Below, piece after piece: positions 1-8,077 of a stretch of 33,464 nt of DNA. The notes under the pieces are model-generated. The model was not told the origin of the DNA. It made no database searches and saw only the letters and a list, made by a program, of their open reading frames with translations. A program made the position numbers and the translations under genes. The stretch is taken from positions 1 to 33,464 of the forward strand of contig NZ_JXQM01000038.1 of NCBI RefSeq assembly GCF_000832065.1, written 5' to 3'. Each line of letters starts with the position of its first letter. The first letter of the stretch is position 1. The stretch is from Nitrosospira sp. NpAV (lineage in GTDB: Bacteria > Pseudomonadota > Gammaproteobacteria > Burkholderiales > Nitrosomonadaceae).

Positions 1-1
1 T

Positions 2-151
2 GAAATCGACTTCCGTTTCAACATCCACGTCAATCGGCAGCAAGATATCCTGGTCGGCTACTCGAAGCTCTTCGCCGGCAATTTCCTCAAGGCCACCGCT
101 CCCGGCGTCTCTCCAGACCTCTTCTACGTCCAATACAATGTGCGCTTTTGA
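2..151 (+). CDS. C-terminal fragment of an alginate-export-type outer-membrane protein
   Basis: The first 49 codons seen are the end of a gene that begins outside the window. The translated tail has alternating hydrophobic and polar residues typical of final beta strands (DILVGYSKLFAGNFL, then LFYVQYNVRF) and ends in an aromatic Phe, the classic outer-membrane insertion signal. The wording resembles the last strands of the alginate export family (PF13372), the same family I assign to the gene at 22046-23410. The substrate cannot be told from this piece. The stop is followed within about 35 bases by the copper-type promoter, so this gene and the copper run are probably separate transcription units. 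Confidence 0.7.
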   Translation, partial: EIDFRFNIHVNRQQDILVGYSKLFAGNFLKATAPGVSPDLFYVQYNVRF

Positions 152-184
152 CAAATATCGGGCGCAGGCTCCATATACCTATGC

Positions 185-219
185 GGGGTATTGACATATA
201 CCCCACTATGGTATACAGT
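185..219 (+). promoter_or_regulatory. Promoter with nested inverted repeats, probable CsoR operator (copy 1)
   Basis: A -35 box TTGACA (191-196) is followed either by TATACA after 15 bases (212-217) or by TACAGT after 17 (214-219). The -35 box lies inside an inverted repeat, GGGGTAT (185-191) and ATACCCC (198-204) with 6 bases between. Its right half overlaps a second one, TATACC (197-202) and GGTATA (210-215) with 7 bases between. G/C tracts flanked by TA-rich arms are typical of CsoR/RcnR-family operators. A near copy lies at 7960-8004. The downstream run encodes CsoR itself, so autoregulation is the simplest reading. The operator assignment is inferred; the repeats are directly visible. 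Confidence 0.75.
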
Positions 220-351
220 AAAGCCGAAATTGTGAAGAATCGCCCGATAACCCGCTGCGGGATATGACTCTCACCCGGCGCGGAATCCGGCGAATCTCCG
301 AAGGCGAATCAAGCTGATGATATTGTTAATGAAAACGTTAGGATATACAAA

Positions 352-1437
352 ATGGCTGCCAAATCGGCTCATCTGAAAGTCAAAGGGATGCACTGCACCG
401 GCTGCGAGGAAACCATCGAGAACGCGGTGAGTCATTTGCCGGGCATCCGGAAAGTCCATGCCGACCATGTCAAGCAAACGGTCGATATCGAATTCGACAG
501 CAAATCCATCGGGGAAAGCGGCATTCGTCATGCGATCGAAGAGAAAGGTTATGAATTCGAAAGCGCATCCACGGAATCCTCCGGTCACGCGATACGAAAT
601 ACACTGATTTTCCTCACTTTCCTGCTGGTGGTGGGTGGCGTGACGTTCTGGGGCAAGAGCATGATCCCGGGTTTGGTGGGGGAGATGAGCCCTCAACTCG
701 GCTATGCCATGCTGCTTTCCATCGGATTCTTTACCGGGTTTCACTGCATCGGCATGTGCGGCGGTTTTGTGGTGGGTTATGCGACGGCTATCGAACCCCG
801 CACCGCAAGTAGCACAGCGATGGCTCATTTGATGTACGCCACCGGTAAAACAGCGTCTTATACGATTATTGGCGGCAGTTTGGGGCTGCTGGGCTCGCTC
901 GTGGCCTTTACCCCCGCCATGCGGGGTACCGTCACGCTCGCGGCTAGTCTTTTCGTGATCATCTATGGCCTCAAGATGCTGGATGTTTTTCCCGTATTGC
1001 GCAACTTCACCCTGCGTTTGCCCCGGTTTGTCGTGCGAGGCGTATCGAATGAGTTGCGTCAACGGCGCAGCCCCCTATCCATCGGACTTTTAAACGGCTT
1101 GATGCTGGGTTGCGGCCCGTTGCAAGCCATGTACATCATGGCTGCCGGTACCGGCAGCGCCCAGGAAGGCGCCACCATGCTGTTCTTCTTTGGTCTGGGC
1201 ACCCTGGTGCCACTTCTGAGTTTCGGACTGATCGCCGGTTCCGTATCGCGGGATATCATCAACCTGCTGGTACGCGCATCCGCCATCATGGTTATCGCCA
1301 TGGGCCTGATGATGGCGGATCGGGGACTCAAGCTGACCGGATCCGGCTATGACTTCAACTCCCTGTCGTCCCGCTGGCAGCAGGCAGCACCCGCGGATAA
1401 TCATTTTGAACCAGGGAGCCCTGCCCGGCAGCGTTAA
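352..1437 (+). CDS. HMA-domain / TauE-SafE (DsbD_2/UreH-like) membrane protein
   Basis: This 361-residue protein joins two modules. Residues about 5-70 form a heavy-metal-associated domain with the metal motif GMHCTGCEE. Residues about 85-330 form a six- to seven-helix membrane unit of the sulfite exporter TauE/SafE or UreH/DsbD_2 kind, with a conserved FHCIGMCGG stretch in the first half of the unit. Family knowledge places such proteins in transition-metal or thiol transport across the inner membrane, and several sit beside copper ATPases or cbb3 oxidase assembly genes. Here the gene is 40 bases before copA and directly behind the operator-like promoter, so copper is the likely metal. A TTAGGA ribosome-binding site (338-343) sits 8 bases before the ATG. 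The direction of transport is not known. Confidence 0.85.
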   Translation: MAAKSAHLKVKGMHCTGCEETIENAVSHLPGIRKVHADHVKQTVDIEFDSKSIGESGIRHAIEEKGYEFESASTESSGHAIRNTLIFLTFLLVVGGVTFWGKSMIPGLVGEMSPQLGYAMLLSIGFFTGFHCIGMCGGFVVGYATAIEPRTASSTAMAHLMYATGKTASYTIIGGSLGLLGSLVAFTPAMRGTVTLAASLFVIIYGLKMLDVFPVLRNFTLRLPRFVVRGVSNELRQRRSPLSIGLLNGLMLGCGPLQAMYIMAAGTGSAQEGATMLFFFGLGTLVPLLSFGLIAGSVSRDIINLLVRASAIMVIAMGLMMADRGLKLTGSGYDFNSLSSRWQQAAPADNHFEPGSPARQR

Positions 1438-1477
1438 GTGGCACGACTACTATGAATTCCGGCTGGATAGCAAATAT

Positions 1478-3889
1478 ATGAACACACTTGCACTTAAACA
1501 ACTTGAACTGCCGATCGAAGGCATGACCTGCACTGCCTGCGCGGCACGCATCGAAAAAAATCTGAACAAGCTACCCGGCGTGCGTGCGGTAGTCAACTTC
1601 GCCAATGAAAAAGCGCGCGTGGAGTTCGATGAGACAGCTACCCCGCCCGAAGAGCTGATCCGCTCGATCGAGAAAGCCGGATTTCATGTCGCGCCCCAAT
1701 CGGTACAACTGCAAATCAGCGGAATGACATGCGCCGCATGCAGCGGACGTATCGAAAAAACATTGAACAAGCTTCCCGGCGTCACTGCAACCGTCAATCT
1801 GGCCACGGAAATAGCGCATGTCAGCCTGCACCCCGGTGCCGGTGCGACGATGATGAATGACCTGATCGCCGCCGTTGCCAAGGCAGGCTATGGTGCCCGG
1901 GAAATCAGTGAAGCCAGCCGAACCGAAGAGAAAGCGCGAAAACTGGCCGCGTACCATGCGGAACTTCGCATGTTCTGGATTGCGGCGGCGCTTACCTTGC
2001 CACTGATGCTGCAGATGGGCCCCATGCTCTGGGGTGATCATGCGGAATTCCTGCCGCGCTGGCTGCAGCTTCTGCTGGCAACGCCGGTGCAGTTCTGGGT
2101 TGGCAAGCGCTTCTATACCGCTGCATGGCATGCATTGCGTGGGGGCGGCGCCAACATGGATGTGCTGGTCGCGCTGGGCACCAGCATGGCATACTTTTTC
2201 AGTGCGGTGGTTACGTTGCTGTCACTGAACCAGCATGTCTATTTCGAGGCAAGCGCGGCCATCATCACCCTGGTACTGTTGGGCAAACTGATGGAAGCCC
2301 GCGCCAAGGGCAAAACTTCAGCAGCCATTGAAGCCCTCATCAAGTTACAGCCAAAAACCGCCCGGGTGGAGCGCGACGGCATGATCGTCGAAGTCGACGC
2401 AAACTCGCTCAAGGTGGGCGACATTTTTATCGTGCGCCCCGGCGAGAATCTGCCGGTGGATGGCGTTGTCATCGAAGGGACCTCCAGCGTGAATGAGGCG
2501 ATGCTGACCGGCGAAAGCCTGCCCGTCACAAAACAGGCGGGAGCCAGGGTTTATGCGGCCACCCTGAACCAGCAGGGGCTGCTCAAATGCCGCGCCACCA
2601 GTGTCGGCACCCATACCCAGCTTGCGGCCATCATTCATCTAGTGGAAGAAGCACAGGGCTCCAAGGCGCCGATCCAGCGATTGGCCGACGTCATTTCGGG
2701 CATATTTGTGCCGGTGGTGGTGATCATCAGTACCCTCACGCTGATCCTTACATGGTGGCTGGCGGGCGAATTCGTTCCGGCGCTCGTCAATGCCGTGGCG
2801 GTACTCGTCATTGCCTGTCCCTGTGCATTGGGACTGGCCACGCCCACCGCGATCATGGTCGGGGCGGGACGCGGCGCACAAGCCGGCGTGCTGGTGAAGA
2901 ATGCCGCCTCGCTGGAGCAGGCGGAGAAGATTCAGGTGTTGATCGTAGACAAAACCGGCACGCTCACGGAAGGCAAGCCGGCAGTCACGAATATTGTTCC
3001 GGCACGATCGATCTCGGAACACGCGCTGATGCAGGTTGCCGCGACGCTGGAGCAAGGTTCGGAACACCCCCTGGCAAAAGCGGTGATGGAACATGCGGCT
3101 GGTATGAATATCCGGCCCCAGACGGTAAGCGATTTTACCGCTATCACCGGCAGCGGAATCACTGCCCGCATCGATGGCATCGACTATATCTGCGGCTCCC
3201 CCAGATTTCTGCGGGAACATGGCGCCCTGGCGAATAATGATTCGAATGATGATTCAATAGCTGTTCTCCAGGGCGAGGGTAAAACCGTCATCGGCGTGGC
3301 CGCCTCACCTCAAGGTACTTTTGAGGTTCTCGGTTATCTCGCCATTGCCGACCGGCTGCGAAACACTTCCGCACCCGCGGTAAGGCGGCTGCAATCAATG
3401 GGTATCGAAGTCATCATGCTGACCGGCGATAATCTCGCCACTGCCGCCGCCATTGCGAAGCAGGTGGGCATCGGCACTTATCGCGCCGAGGTGCTGCCGC
3501 AAGACAAAGCCGCCGAAGTGAAAAAGATGAAAATGAGTGGCAAATTCATAGGCATGGTGGGCGACGGCATCAACGATGCTCCGGCACTGGCCGCGGCCGA
3601 CGTGGGTTTCGCCATTGGCGCGGGTTCCGACGTGGCGGTTGAAGCTGCCGACATCACCCTCATGCGTGATGACTTGATGAGCGTGGCCGACGCCATTTCG
3701 CTCTCGCGCGCGACGCTGGGAAAAATCCGCCAGAATCTCTTCTTCGCCTTCATCTACAACGTGCTGGGCATACCACTGGCGGCGATAGGATTGCTTAACC
3801 CCGTCATCGCGGGCGCGGCAATGGCAATGAGTTCGGTATCGGTGGTCAGCAATTCATTGTTGCTGAAACGATGGCGGGCGGGTACGTGA
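1478..3889 (+). CDS. copA: Copper-exporting P1B-type ATPase
   Basis: The protein pumps Cu(I) out of the cytoplasm using ATP. Two N-terminal HMA domains carry GMTCTAC (Cys18, Cys21) and GMTCAAC (Cys85, Cys88). The membrane metal site is C447-P448-C449 (ACPCALG). The ATPase motifs are TGES (actuator), DKTGT with phosphorylated Asp491, SEHPLA (the P1B His-Pro pair) and GDGINDAP. The C-terminal [10 protein letters not shown] with the preceding YN pair is the Cu(I) signature of helices 7-8. I take the ATG at 1478 (803 residues). The frame stays open upstream to 1349, but that extension overlaps the preceding gene and reads as non-domain sequence. copZ begins 37 bases after the stop. Confidence 0.95.
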   Translation: MNTLALKQLELPIEGMTCTACAARIEKNLNKLPGVRAVVNFANEKARVEFDETATPPEELIRSIEKAGFHVAPQSVQLQISGMTCAACSGRIEKTLNKLPGVTATVNLATEIAHVSLHPGAGATMMNDLIAAVAKAGYGAREISEASRTEEKARKLAAYHAELRMFWIAAALTLPLMLQMGPMLWGDHAEFLPRWLQLLLATPVQFWVGKRFYTAAWHALRGGGANMDVLVALGTSMAYFFSAVVTLLSLNQHVYFEASAAIITLVLLGKLMEARAKGKTSAAIEALIKLQPKTARVERDGMIVEVDANSLKVGDIFIVRPGENLPVDGVVIEGTSSVNEAMLTGESLPVTKQAGARVYAATLNQQGLLKCRATSVGTHTQLAAIIHLVEEAQGSKAPIQRLADVISGIFVPVVVIISTLTLILTWWLAGEFVPALVNAVAVLVIACPCALGLATPTAIMVGAGRGAQAGVLVKNAASLEQAEKIQVLIVDKTGTLTEGKPAVTNIVPARSISEHALMQVAATLEQGSEHPLAKAVMEHAAGMNIRPQTVSDFTAITGSGITARIDGIDYICGSPRFLREHGALANNDSNDDSIAVLQGEGKTVIGVAASPQGTFEVLGYLAIADRLRNTSAPAVRRLQSMGIEVIMLTGDNLATAAAIAKQVGIGTYRAEVLPQDKAAEVKKMKMSGKFIGMVGDGINDAPALAAADVGFAIGAGSDVAVEAADITLMRDDLMSVADAISLSRATLGKIRQNLFFAFIYNVLGIPLAAIGLLNPVIAGAAMAMSSVSVVSNSLLLKRWRAGT

Positions 3890-3926
3890 GGAACATTCAT
3901 TCAACTTAACTGAAAGGAGTCATGAA

Positions 3927-4136
3927 ATGCAAACAGAAATCGTAAAAATCAAGGGAATGACCTGCATGGGCTGTGTCAACAGCGTGAAGAACGTGTTGGA
4001 GAAGATACCGGGCGTGAATGGTGCGGATGTTTCTCTTGAACAGAAACAGGCCGTGATCCAGTACGACGCAGCCACAACCCACCCCAACCAGTTCAAGGAT
4101 GCTATCAAGGAGGCCGGTTTTGAAGTCGTCAACTAA
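3927..4136 (+). CDS. copZ: Copper chaperone CopZ
   Basis: A 69-residue single HMA domain whose motif [11 protein letters not shown] (Cys13 and Cys16) binds Cu(I). Family members are cytoplasmic chaperones that hand copper to the N-terminal domains of CopA or to the CsoR sensor. The length and the beta-alpha-beta-beta-alpha-beta pattern match the family from end to end. A strong AAGGAGT site (3914-3920) sits 6 bases before the ATG; another ATG five bases upstream is out of frame. The gene lies between copA and csoR, and its last 17 bases overlap the csoR start, suggesting translational coupling. Confidence 0.95.
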   Translation: MQTEIVKIKGMTCMGCVNSVKNVLEKIPGVNGADVSLEQKQAVIQYDAATTHPNQFKDAIKEAGFEVVN

Positions 4137-4443
4137 AAAACCGTCTCCTGGAAAGGAACCGTGCCACGCGCAGATGGTAGTGCAGCCTGACAAGGAAGCT
4201 CTGATGAAGCGTCTCAACCGCATCGAGGGTCAGGTACGCGGTGTCAACAAAATGATAGCGGAAGATCGTTATTGCGTTGACATCCTGAATCAGGTCTCCG
4301 CGCTGCAGTCGGCGCTCGACGCCGTTGCCATGCTGTTATTGGAGAATCATACCCATGGCTGCATGCAGGGTGCCATCAAGTCGGGTAAAGGCGATGAGGC
4401 AATCGATGAACTGATGGCGGTGGTACGGAAATTCGCTCGGTAG
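4120..4443 (+). CDS. csoR: Copper-sensing transcriptional repressor CsoR
   Basis: An all-helical DUF156/CsoR-family repressor of about 107 residues. The Cu(I) ligand set is visible as Cys52 (RYCVDIL), His77 and Cys81 (ENHTHGC). The spacings of 25 and 4 match the Cys-His-Cys set of Bacillus CsoR and separate it from RcnR and FrmR. The helix 1 signature [11 protein letters not shown] is intact. No ATG fits well: the best start is TTG 4120, because AAGGAGG (4107-4113) lies 6 bases before it, inside copZ. The ATG at 4174 would give a shorter protein. Copper binding is expected to release the protein from the operators at 185-219 and 7960-8004; that link is inferred from sequence and position. Confidence 0.93.
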   Translation: MKSSTKKPSPGKEPCHAQMVVQPDKEALMKRLNRIEGQVRGVNKMIAEDRYCVDILNQVSALQSALDAVAMLLLENHTHGCMQGAIKSGKGDEAIDELMAVVRKFAR

Positions 4444-4526
4444 CGTTGGCGGCAAATCATGGTTATTTCAGGCTGCTGCTCAGCGGCTGCGGTACGCCTG
4501 ATAAAAACGAACCGGTAGGGAATGTA

Positions 4527-5258
4527 ATGACACGACTTGTCCTGATTGCTTTTTTGTTTTTTGCCGGACCTGCTATCACCGCCGATATTCCCCCGGTTGA
4601 CGTGCCCGACACGATGGGGGAAAGGGTAAAAGCGTGTATTGCCTGTCATGGTCCCGAGGACAAAGAGGGCCGGGATGCGTACTATCCCCGTATCGCGGGC
4701 AAGCCTGAGGGCTATCTGTTCAATCAGTTGCGCAATTTCCGGGACGGCCGGCGTCATTACCGGCCCATGGGGTTGCTGCTGGAAAATTTGCCCGATCAAT
4801 ACCTGCGGGAGATGGCTGCCTATTTCGCTTCGCTGAAGCAGGCTTTTCCCCCACCTGAGCCGCTGACCTCCTCATCCGCCGAAATAAAGCTCGCTCGAAG
4901 ACTTGTGACCCTGGGAGATCCCGCGCGAAAAATTCCCGCCTGCGTTGAATGCCACGGCAAGGATCTGATGGGAACCGCGCCTTTTATCCCTGGCCTGCTG
5001 GGCCTGCCACGCGTCTACATCATCGCCCAGTTCGGCAACTGGCAGAATGGCGGCTTGATGCGGGGACAGACGCCCGACTGCATGTCGGAAATTGCAAAAC
5101 AGCTCACGACCGACGAGGCAAGCGCCATCGCAGCCTGGCTGGCCGCGCAGCCGGTTTCCGAGGCCCTTTTGAAGCACGACGGTCCGGCGGCAGCCCTGCC
5201 CGACAAGCTCGCCAAGCGCTGTGGCAGCATCGTTCTGCAATCCGGAGGATTGCAATGA
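4527..5258 (+). CDS. Exported diheme cytochrome c (c4-like)
   Basis: A 243-residue protein with an N-terminal signal peptide (about residues 1-19, ending AITA) and two c-type heme sites, CIACH (37-41) and CVECH (139-143). The tandem half-domains, each with a YPRIAGKP- or PFIPGLLG-like loop and a distal Met region, resemble the c4/c5 class that shuttles electrons in the periplasm. The frame is open further upstream, but the ATG at 4527 begins directly at the signal peptide and has TAGGG before it. It overlaps the next cytochrome gene by 4 bases (ATGA), so the two are surely co-translated. No dehydrogenase or oxidase subunit is adjacent, so the redox partner is unknown. Confidence 0.88.
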   Translation: MTRLVLIAFLFFAGPAITADIPPVDVPDTMGERVKACIACHGPEDKEGRDAYYPRIAGKPEGYLFNQLRNFRDGRRHYRPMGLLLENLPDQYLREMAAYFASLKQAFPPPEPLTSSSAEIKLARRLVTLGDPARKIPACVECHGKDLMGTAPFIPGLLGLPRVYIIAQFGNWQNGGLMRGQTPDCMSEIAKQLTTDEASAIAAWLAAQPVSEALLKHDGPAAALPDKLAKRCGSIVLQSGGLQ

Positions 5259-6529
5259 AACCTGTCGTCATCGCTGCCGCGCTTGCCGGACTCATCGGTC
5301 TTGGCCTGTACCTGGCGCCGATGAATCGGCCACCCGTAAACGAATTGCCGGCGTCAAAGACCGAAAACCCGGCGGAATTACAGGCAAGAGGCGCCTACCT
5401 CGCGCAAGCCGGCAATTGCATGGGGTGCCATACCGCCCAAGGCGGCAAACCCTACGCGGGCGGGCACATCCTTGACACCTCGATTGGAACATTCATCACG
5501 CCTAACATCACGCCCGATCCGGAAACCGGTATCGGACAATGGACCGAGCAGGATTTCTGGCGGGCGCTGCATGATGGCAAGGCACGCGACGGCAGTCCCT
5601 TATACCCGGCTTTTCCCTACACGGATTACACCAAGGTGACGCGCGAAGATGCCAATGCGATCTTCGCCTATCTTCAATCGCTCGCCCCCGTGCCTCAACG
5701 CAATCCACCGAGCCGCATCAGTTTTCCCTTCAACCTGCGTCCCCTCCTGTACGTCTGGCGCGCCCTTTACTTCGAGCAAGGCGTTTATCGGCCCGAGGCC
5801 GCAAAGAACGATGAATGGAACCGCGGCGCCTATCTCGTGCAAGGGCTCGGACATTGCAATGCTTGCCACACGGCGCGGAATCCGCTGGGCGCAAGCCAGG
5901 GCAATGTACTGGGAGGAGGACAACTCATGGGCTCGAACTGGTATGCGCCATCCCTGACTTCCCTGCAGGAGGCCAGCACTTCGGACTGGCCGCTGAATGA
6001 TATTGCCCGACTCCTCACGGCGGGCTTGTCATCCCGGGCGGCCGCAACAGGGCCGATGGCCGATGTCGTCAGCCAAAGCCTTCAATATCTGACGCCGGAT
6101 GATGCGCGCGCCATGGCCGTCTATCTCAAATCATTGCCCGGGAGCGCTCCACATTCCAGGGGAACAGCCCCCGAGCTTACCGATGAAGTAGATAGGCAGC
6201 TCCGGCGAGGCGGCGAAATTTACGAGAAATATTGCCAGGATTGCCATGGCAGCTTCGGGCAAGGTGCGCCCGGCGTTTATCCGGCACTGGCCGGCAACCG
6301 CGGCGTCACCCTCGCCTCCCCGGTTAACGCGATTCGCAGCATACTCAATGGCGGCTATGCGCCTGTCACGGAAAGCAGCCCGCGCCCCTACGGCATGCCG
6401 CCATTTGCGCAAATCCTGCCCGATGAAGAGATTGCGCTGGTCTTATCGTATATCCGTAATGCATGGGGTAATCGTGGCAGCCTGGTTACGGCGGTTCAGG
6501 TCGACCGGAGCAGGAAGGGTGCGCAATGA
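5255..6529 (+). CDS. Triheme cytochrome c, alcohol-dehydrogenase cytochrome-subunit type
   Basis: A 424-residue protein with an uncleaved or signal-type N-terminal helix (MKPVVIAAALAGLIGLGLYL) and three heme c sites: CMGCH (55-59), CNACH (201-205) and CQDCH (327-331). The order and spacing match the membrane-bound cytochrome subunit of periplasmic alcohol/aldehyde/gluconate dehydrogenases, which passes electrons from a PQQ- or flavin-enzyme to quinone or oxidase. GGAGGAT (5244-5250) precedes the ATG, which overlaps the stop of the diheme gene. No dehydrogenase lies in the neighbourhood, so it either serves a distant enzyme or works with the diheme protein as a separate electron conduit. Confidence 0.88.
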   Translation: MKPVVIAAALAGLIGLGLYLAPMNRPPVNELPASKTENPAELQARGAYLAQAGNCMGCHTAQGGKPYAGGHILDTSIGTFITPNITPDPETGIGQWTEQDFWRALHDGKARDGSPLYPAFPYTDYTKVTREDANAIFAYLQSLAPVPQRNPPSRISFPFNLRPLLYVWRALYFEQGVYRPEAAKNDEWNRGAYLVQGLGHCNACHTARNPLGASQGNVLGGGQLMGSNWYAPSLTSLQEASTSDWPLNDIARLLTAGLSSRAAATGPMADVVSQSLQYLTPDDARAMAVYLKSLPGSAPHSRGTAPELTDEVDRQLRRGGEIYEKYCQDCHGSFGQGAPGVYPALAGNRGVTLASPVNAIRSILNGGYAPVTESSPRPYGMPPFAQILPDEEIALVLSYIRNAWGNRGSLVTAVQVDRSRKGAQ

Positions 6530-6597
6530 ACCTGCATCCGGCAATGATCCGCGCAAAAGGCTGCCCATCCCTGAACCGCATTCCCGCAACCTGCTAA
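6526..6597 (+). CDS. Possible 23-codon coupling ORF between cytochrome and topoisomerase
   Basis: An ATG at 6526 overlaps the stop of the triheme cytochrome (ATGA). The frame runs 23 codons to a TAA whose last base is the A of an ATG (TAATG, 6595-6599) opening the topoisomerase frame. The overlap at both ends would let ribosomes pass from the cytochrome to the topoisomerase. The peptide has no recognisable domain. It may be chance; only the overlap pattern supports it. Confidence 0.3.
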   Translation: MNLHPAMIRAKGCPSLNRIPATC

Positions 6598-7688
6598 TGG
6601 AAGAACCCCGCATGACGGTTCAGCATGACAAGAATGGATCGAATGCCCCAACGTTGGAGGATCTGACCGCACAGGCGGCAGCGGCAGGGCTATTATATGT
6701 TTCGGATAATGAGCCCGGAATCCGGAGGGTACGGCGCGGCCGCGGATTTCATTATGTGGATCCCGATAAGAAGACATTGATCGATAAGGGCGAACTTGAA
6801 CGCATCGCCAGGCTGGCGATACCTCCGGCCTATACGGATGTGTGGATCTGCCTTCACGCGCAGGGCCATTTGCAGGCAACAGGGATCGATGCACGCAAGC
6901 GTAAGCAGTATCGTTATCACCCCGACTGGCGTATCGCACGCGACGGTATCAAATTCGATCGAATGGTGGAATTCGGGGAAGCGCTGCCTGCGCTTCGGCA
7001 ATGCCTGCAGCGTGACCTGAGGCGGCGAGGTCTACCCCGGGAAAAAATTCTGGCGGCTATCGTAAGCCTGCTGGATACCACCCAGGTACGAATTGGCAAC
7101 CTGTCCTATGCACGCGACAATCGCAGCTTCGGTCTCACCACGCTACGTAAACGTCATCTTGCCTTCGTCGGCCAGCGGCATGTCTTGCTGAAATTCCGGG
7201 GCAAGAGCGGGGTTGAACATGAAGTCGATATCGATAACCGGCGTATCGTGAAAATCATACGCGATTGCCAGCAGCTGCGGGGTCAGCATCTTTTCAAATA
7301 CCTGGATGAGGCGGGCAAGTCCCATCCCATAGGCTCGGAGCATGTGAACAGCTACCTGCGCGAAACCATGGGAGCCGAATTCACCGCCAAGGATTTCCGC
7401 ACCTGGGGCGCTACGTTGAGAGCGTTTGAACTGATGCTGGGTACGCCATTGCCCGAATTCCCCACAAAACGCGCCATCAGAGCCTGTATCGTCAGTGCAA
7501 TAAAAAAGGTCGCCGACGAGTTGCGCAATACCGTTGCGGTCTGCCGGAAATCCTACATCAATCCCCTGATATTCTCCGCATGGCAAACGGGCGCCCTCCA
7601 TCAGGGTATGCGTGAGGAAACAGAGGGTACCCGCGAAGAATTGGAGTGTATGATTCTGGCATTTCTTCGGCGAGCGCAGTCTGAATAA
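6597..7688 (+). CDS. DNA topoisomerase type IB
   Basis: The protein relaxes supercoils by nicking one strand and forming a 3'-phosphotyrosyl link. It resembles the small poxvirus-type bacterial TopIB. Visible marks are the N-terminal beta-rich region (GRGFHYVDPD), KRKQYRYHPDW, the core region with IGNLSYARDN and FRGKSGVEHEVD, KDFRTWGAT, and CRKSYINP with catalytic Tyr320. About 363 residues from ATG 6597 is a usual size. ATG 6612 is an alternative start and has GGAAG 8 bases upstream. The frame is open far upstream, but that part overlaps the cytochrome gene. It is the last gene of the plus-strand run; its link to copper is positional only. Confidence 0.9.
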   Translation: MEEPRMTVQHDKNGSNAPTLEDLTAQAAAAGLLYVSDNEPGIRRVRRGRGFHYVDPDKKTLIDKGELERIARLAIPPAYTDVWICLHAQGHLQATGIDARKRKQYRYHPDWRIARDGIKFDRMVEFGEALPALRQCLQRDLRRRGLPREKILAAIVSLLDTTQVRIGNLSYARDNRSFGLTTLRKRHLAFVGQRHVLLKFRGKSGVEHEVDIDNRRIVKIIRDCQQLRGQHLFKYLDEAGKSHPIGSEHVNSYLRETMGAEFTAKDFRTWGATLRAFELMLGTPLPEFPTKRAIRACIVSAIKKVADELRNTVAVCRKSYINPLIFSAWQTGALHQGMREETEGTREELECMILAFLRRAQSE

Positions 7689-7959
7689 CTCTCCGACTCA
7701 TATCTCGCACCCGCACGAGGCAACCCCGCCGAATCAGCGCATCAATGCGGCAAGATGACGCATGTGGCATATTGCCGCACCATGGAATTGATGAACACCA
7801 CCCCTGTCTAATTCATATCCGGACGCATGCTGCGGAACGCTGGAAATCGGCTGGCAATCGGTCTTTTCACATCAATCCGCATAAGGCTGGCGAGCTGTCC
7901 CTATGACGATTCTTGTTTGCTGCCTGTTATCCGGAATATTTTTTTGTTTAGCTCGATAT
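7689..7959. other. Intergenic region after topoisomerase with a paired repeat
   Basis: No convincing gene here. TGCGGCAA (7746-7753) and TTGCCGCA (7772-7779) form an 8-bp inverted repeat with 18 bases between. No T-run follows, so it is a weak terminator candidate. The same two arms reappear as a tight palindrome at 10414-10430. The rest shows no feature I can support. Confidence 0.5.
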
Positions 7960-8004
7960 ATACCCTGTAAGGGTATTGACATATACCCCCATAAGGTATA
8001 CAGT
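7960..8004 (+). promoter_or_regulatory. Promoter with nested inverted repeats, probable CsoR operator (copy 2)
   Basis: The same layout as copy 1: TTGACA (7976-7981), 15 bases, TATACA (7997-8002). The spacer differs from copy 1 at only a few places, and the AGTAAA after the -10 is shared. GGGTAT (7971-7976) pairs with ATACCC (7983-7988), and TATACC (7982-7987) with GGTATA (7995-8000). An extra upstream unit, ATACCC (7960-7965) with GGGTAT (7971-7976), makes this copy larger. It drives the exported protein at 8074. Confidence 0.75.
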
Positions 8005-8032
8005 AAATTTGTAGGAGAATCAGGAATCACCC

Positions 8033-8077
8033 ATGAAATTTAACCGAATTTTGCATAATCCGAGGAGACATAAATGA
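8033..8077 (+). CDS. Possible 14-codon leader peptide before the exported protein
   Basis: ATG 8033 has CAGGAA (8021-8026) 6 bases upstream and runs 14 codons (Arg, Lys and His rich) to a TGA that overlaps the ATG of the next gene (ATGA, 8074-8077). The pattern fits a leader that couples translation. The next gene also has its own strong GAGGAG site, so coupling is not required. Chance cannot be excluded for so short a frame. Confidence 0.35.
   Translation: MKFNRILHNPRRHK

Noticed and set aside
271-1062. Long open frame on the minus strand opposite the HMA-TauE gene
   Set aside because: It is antisense to a gene with clear domains and good ribosome-binding site. Its protein is rich in His, Arg and Gln and matches nothing I know, as expected of a shadow frame.
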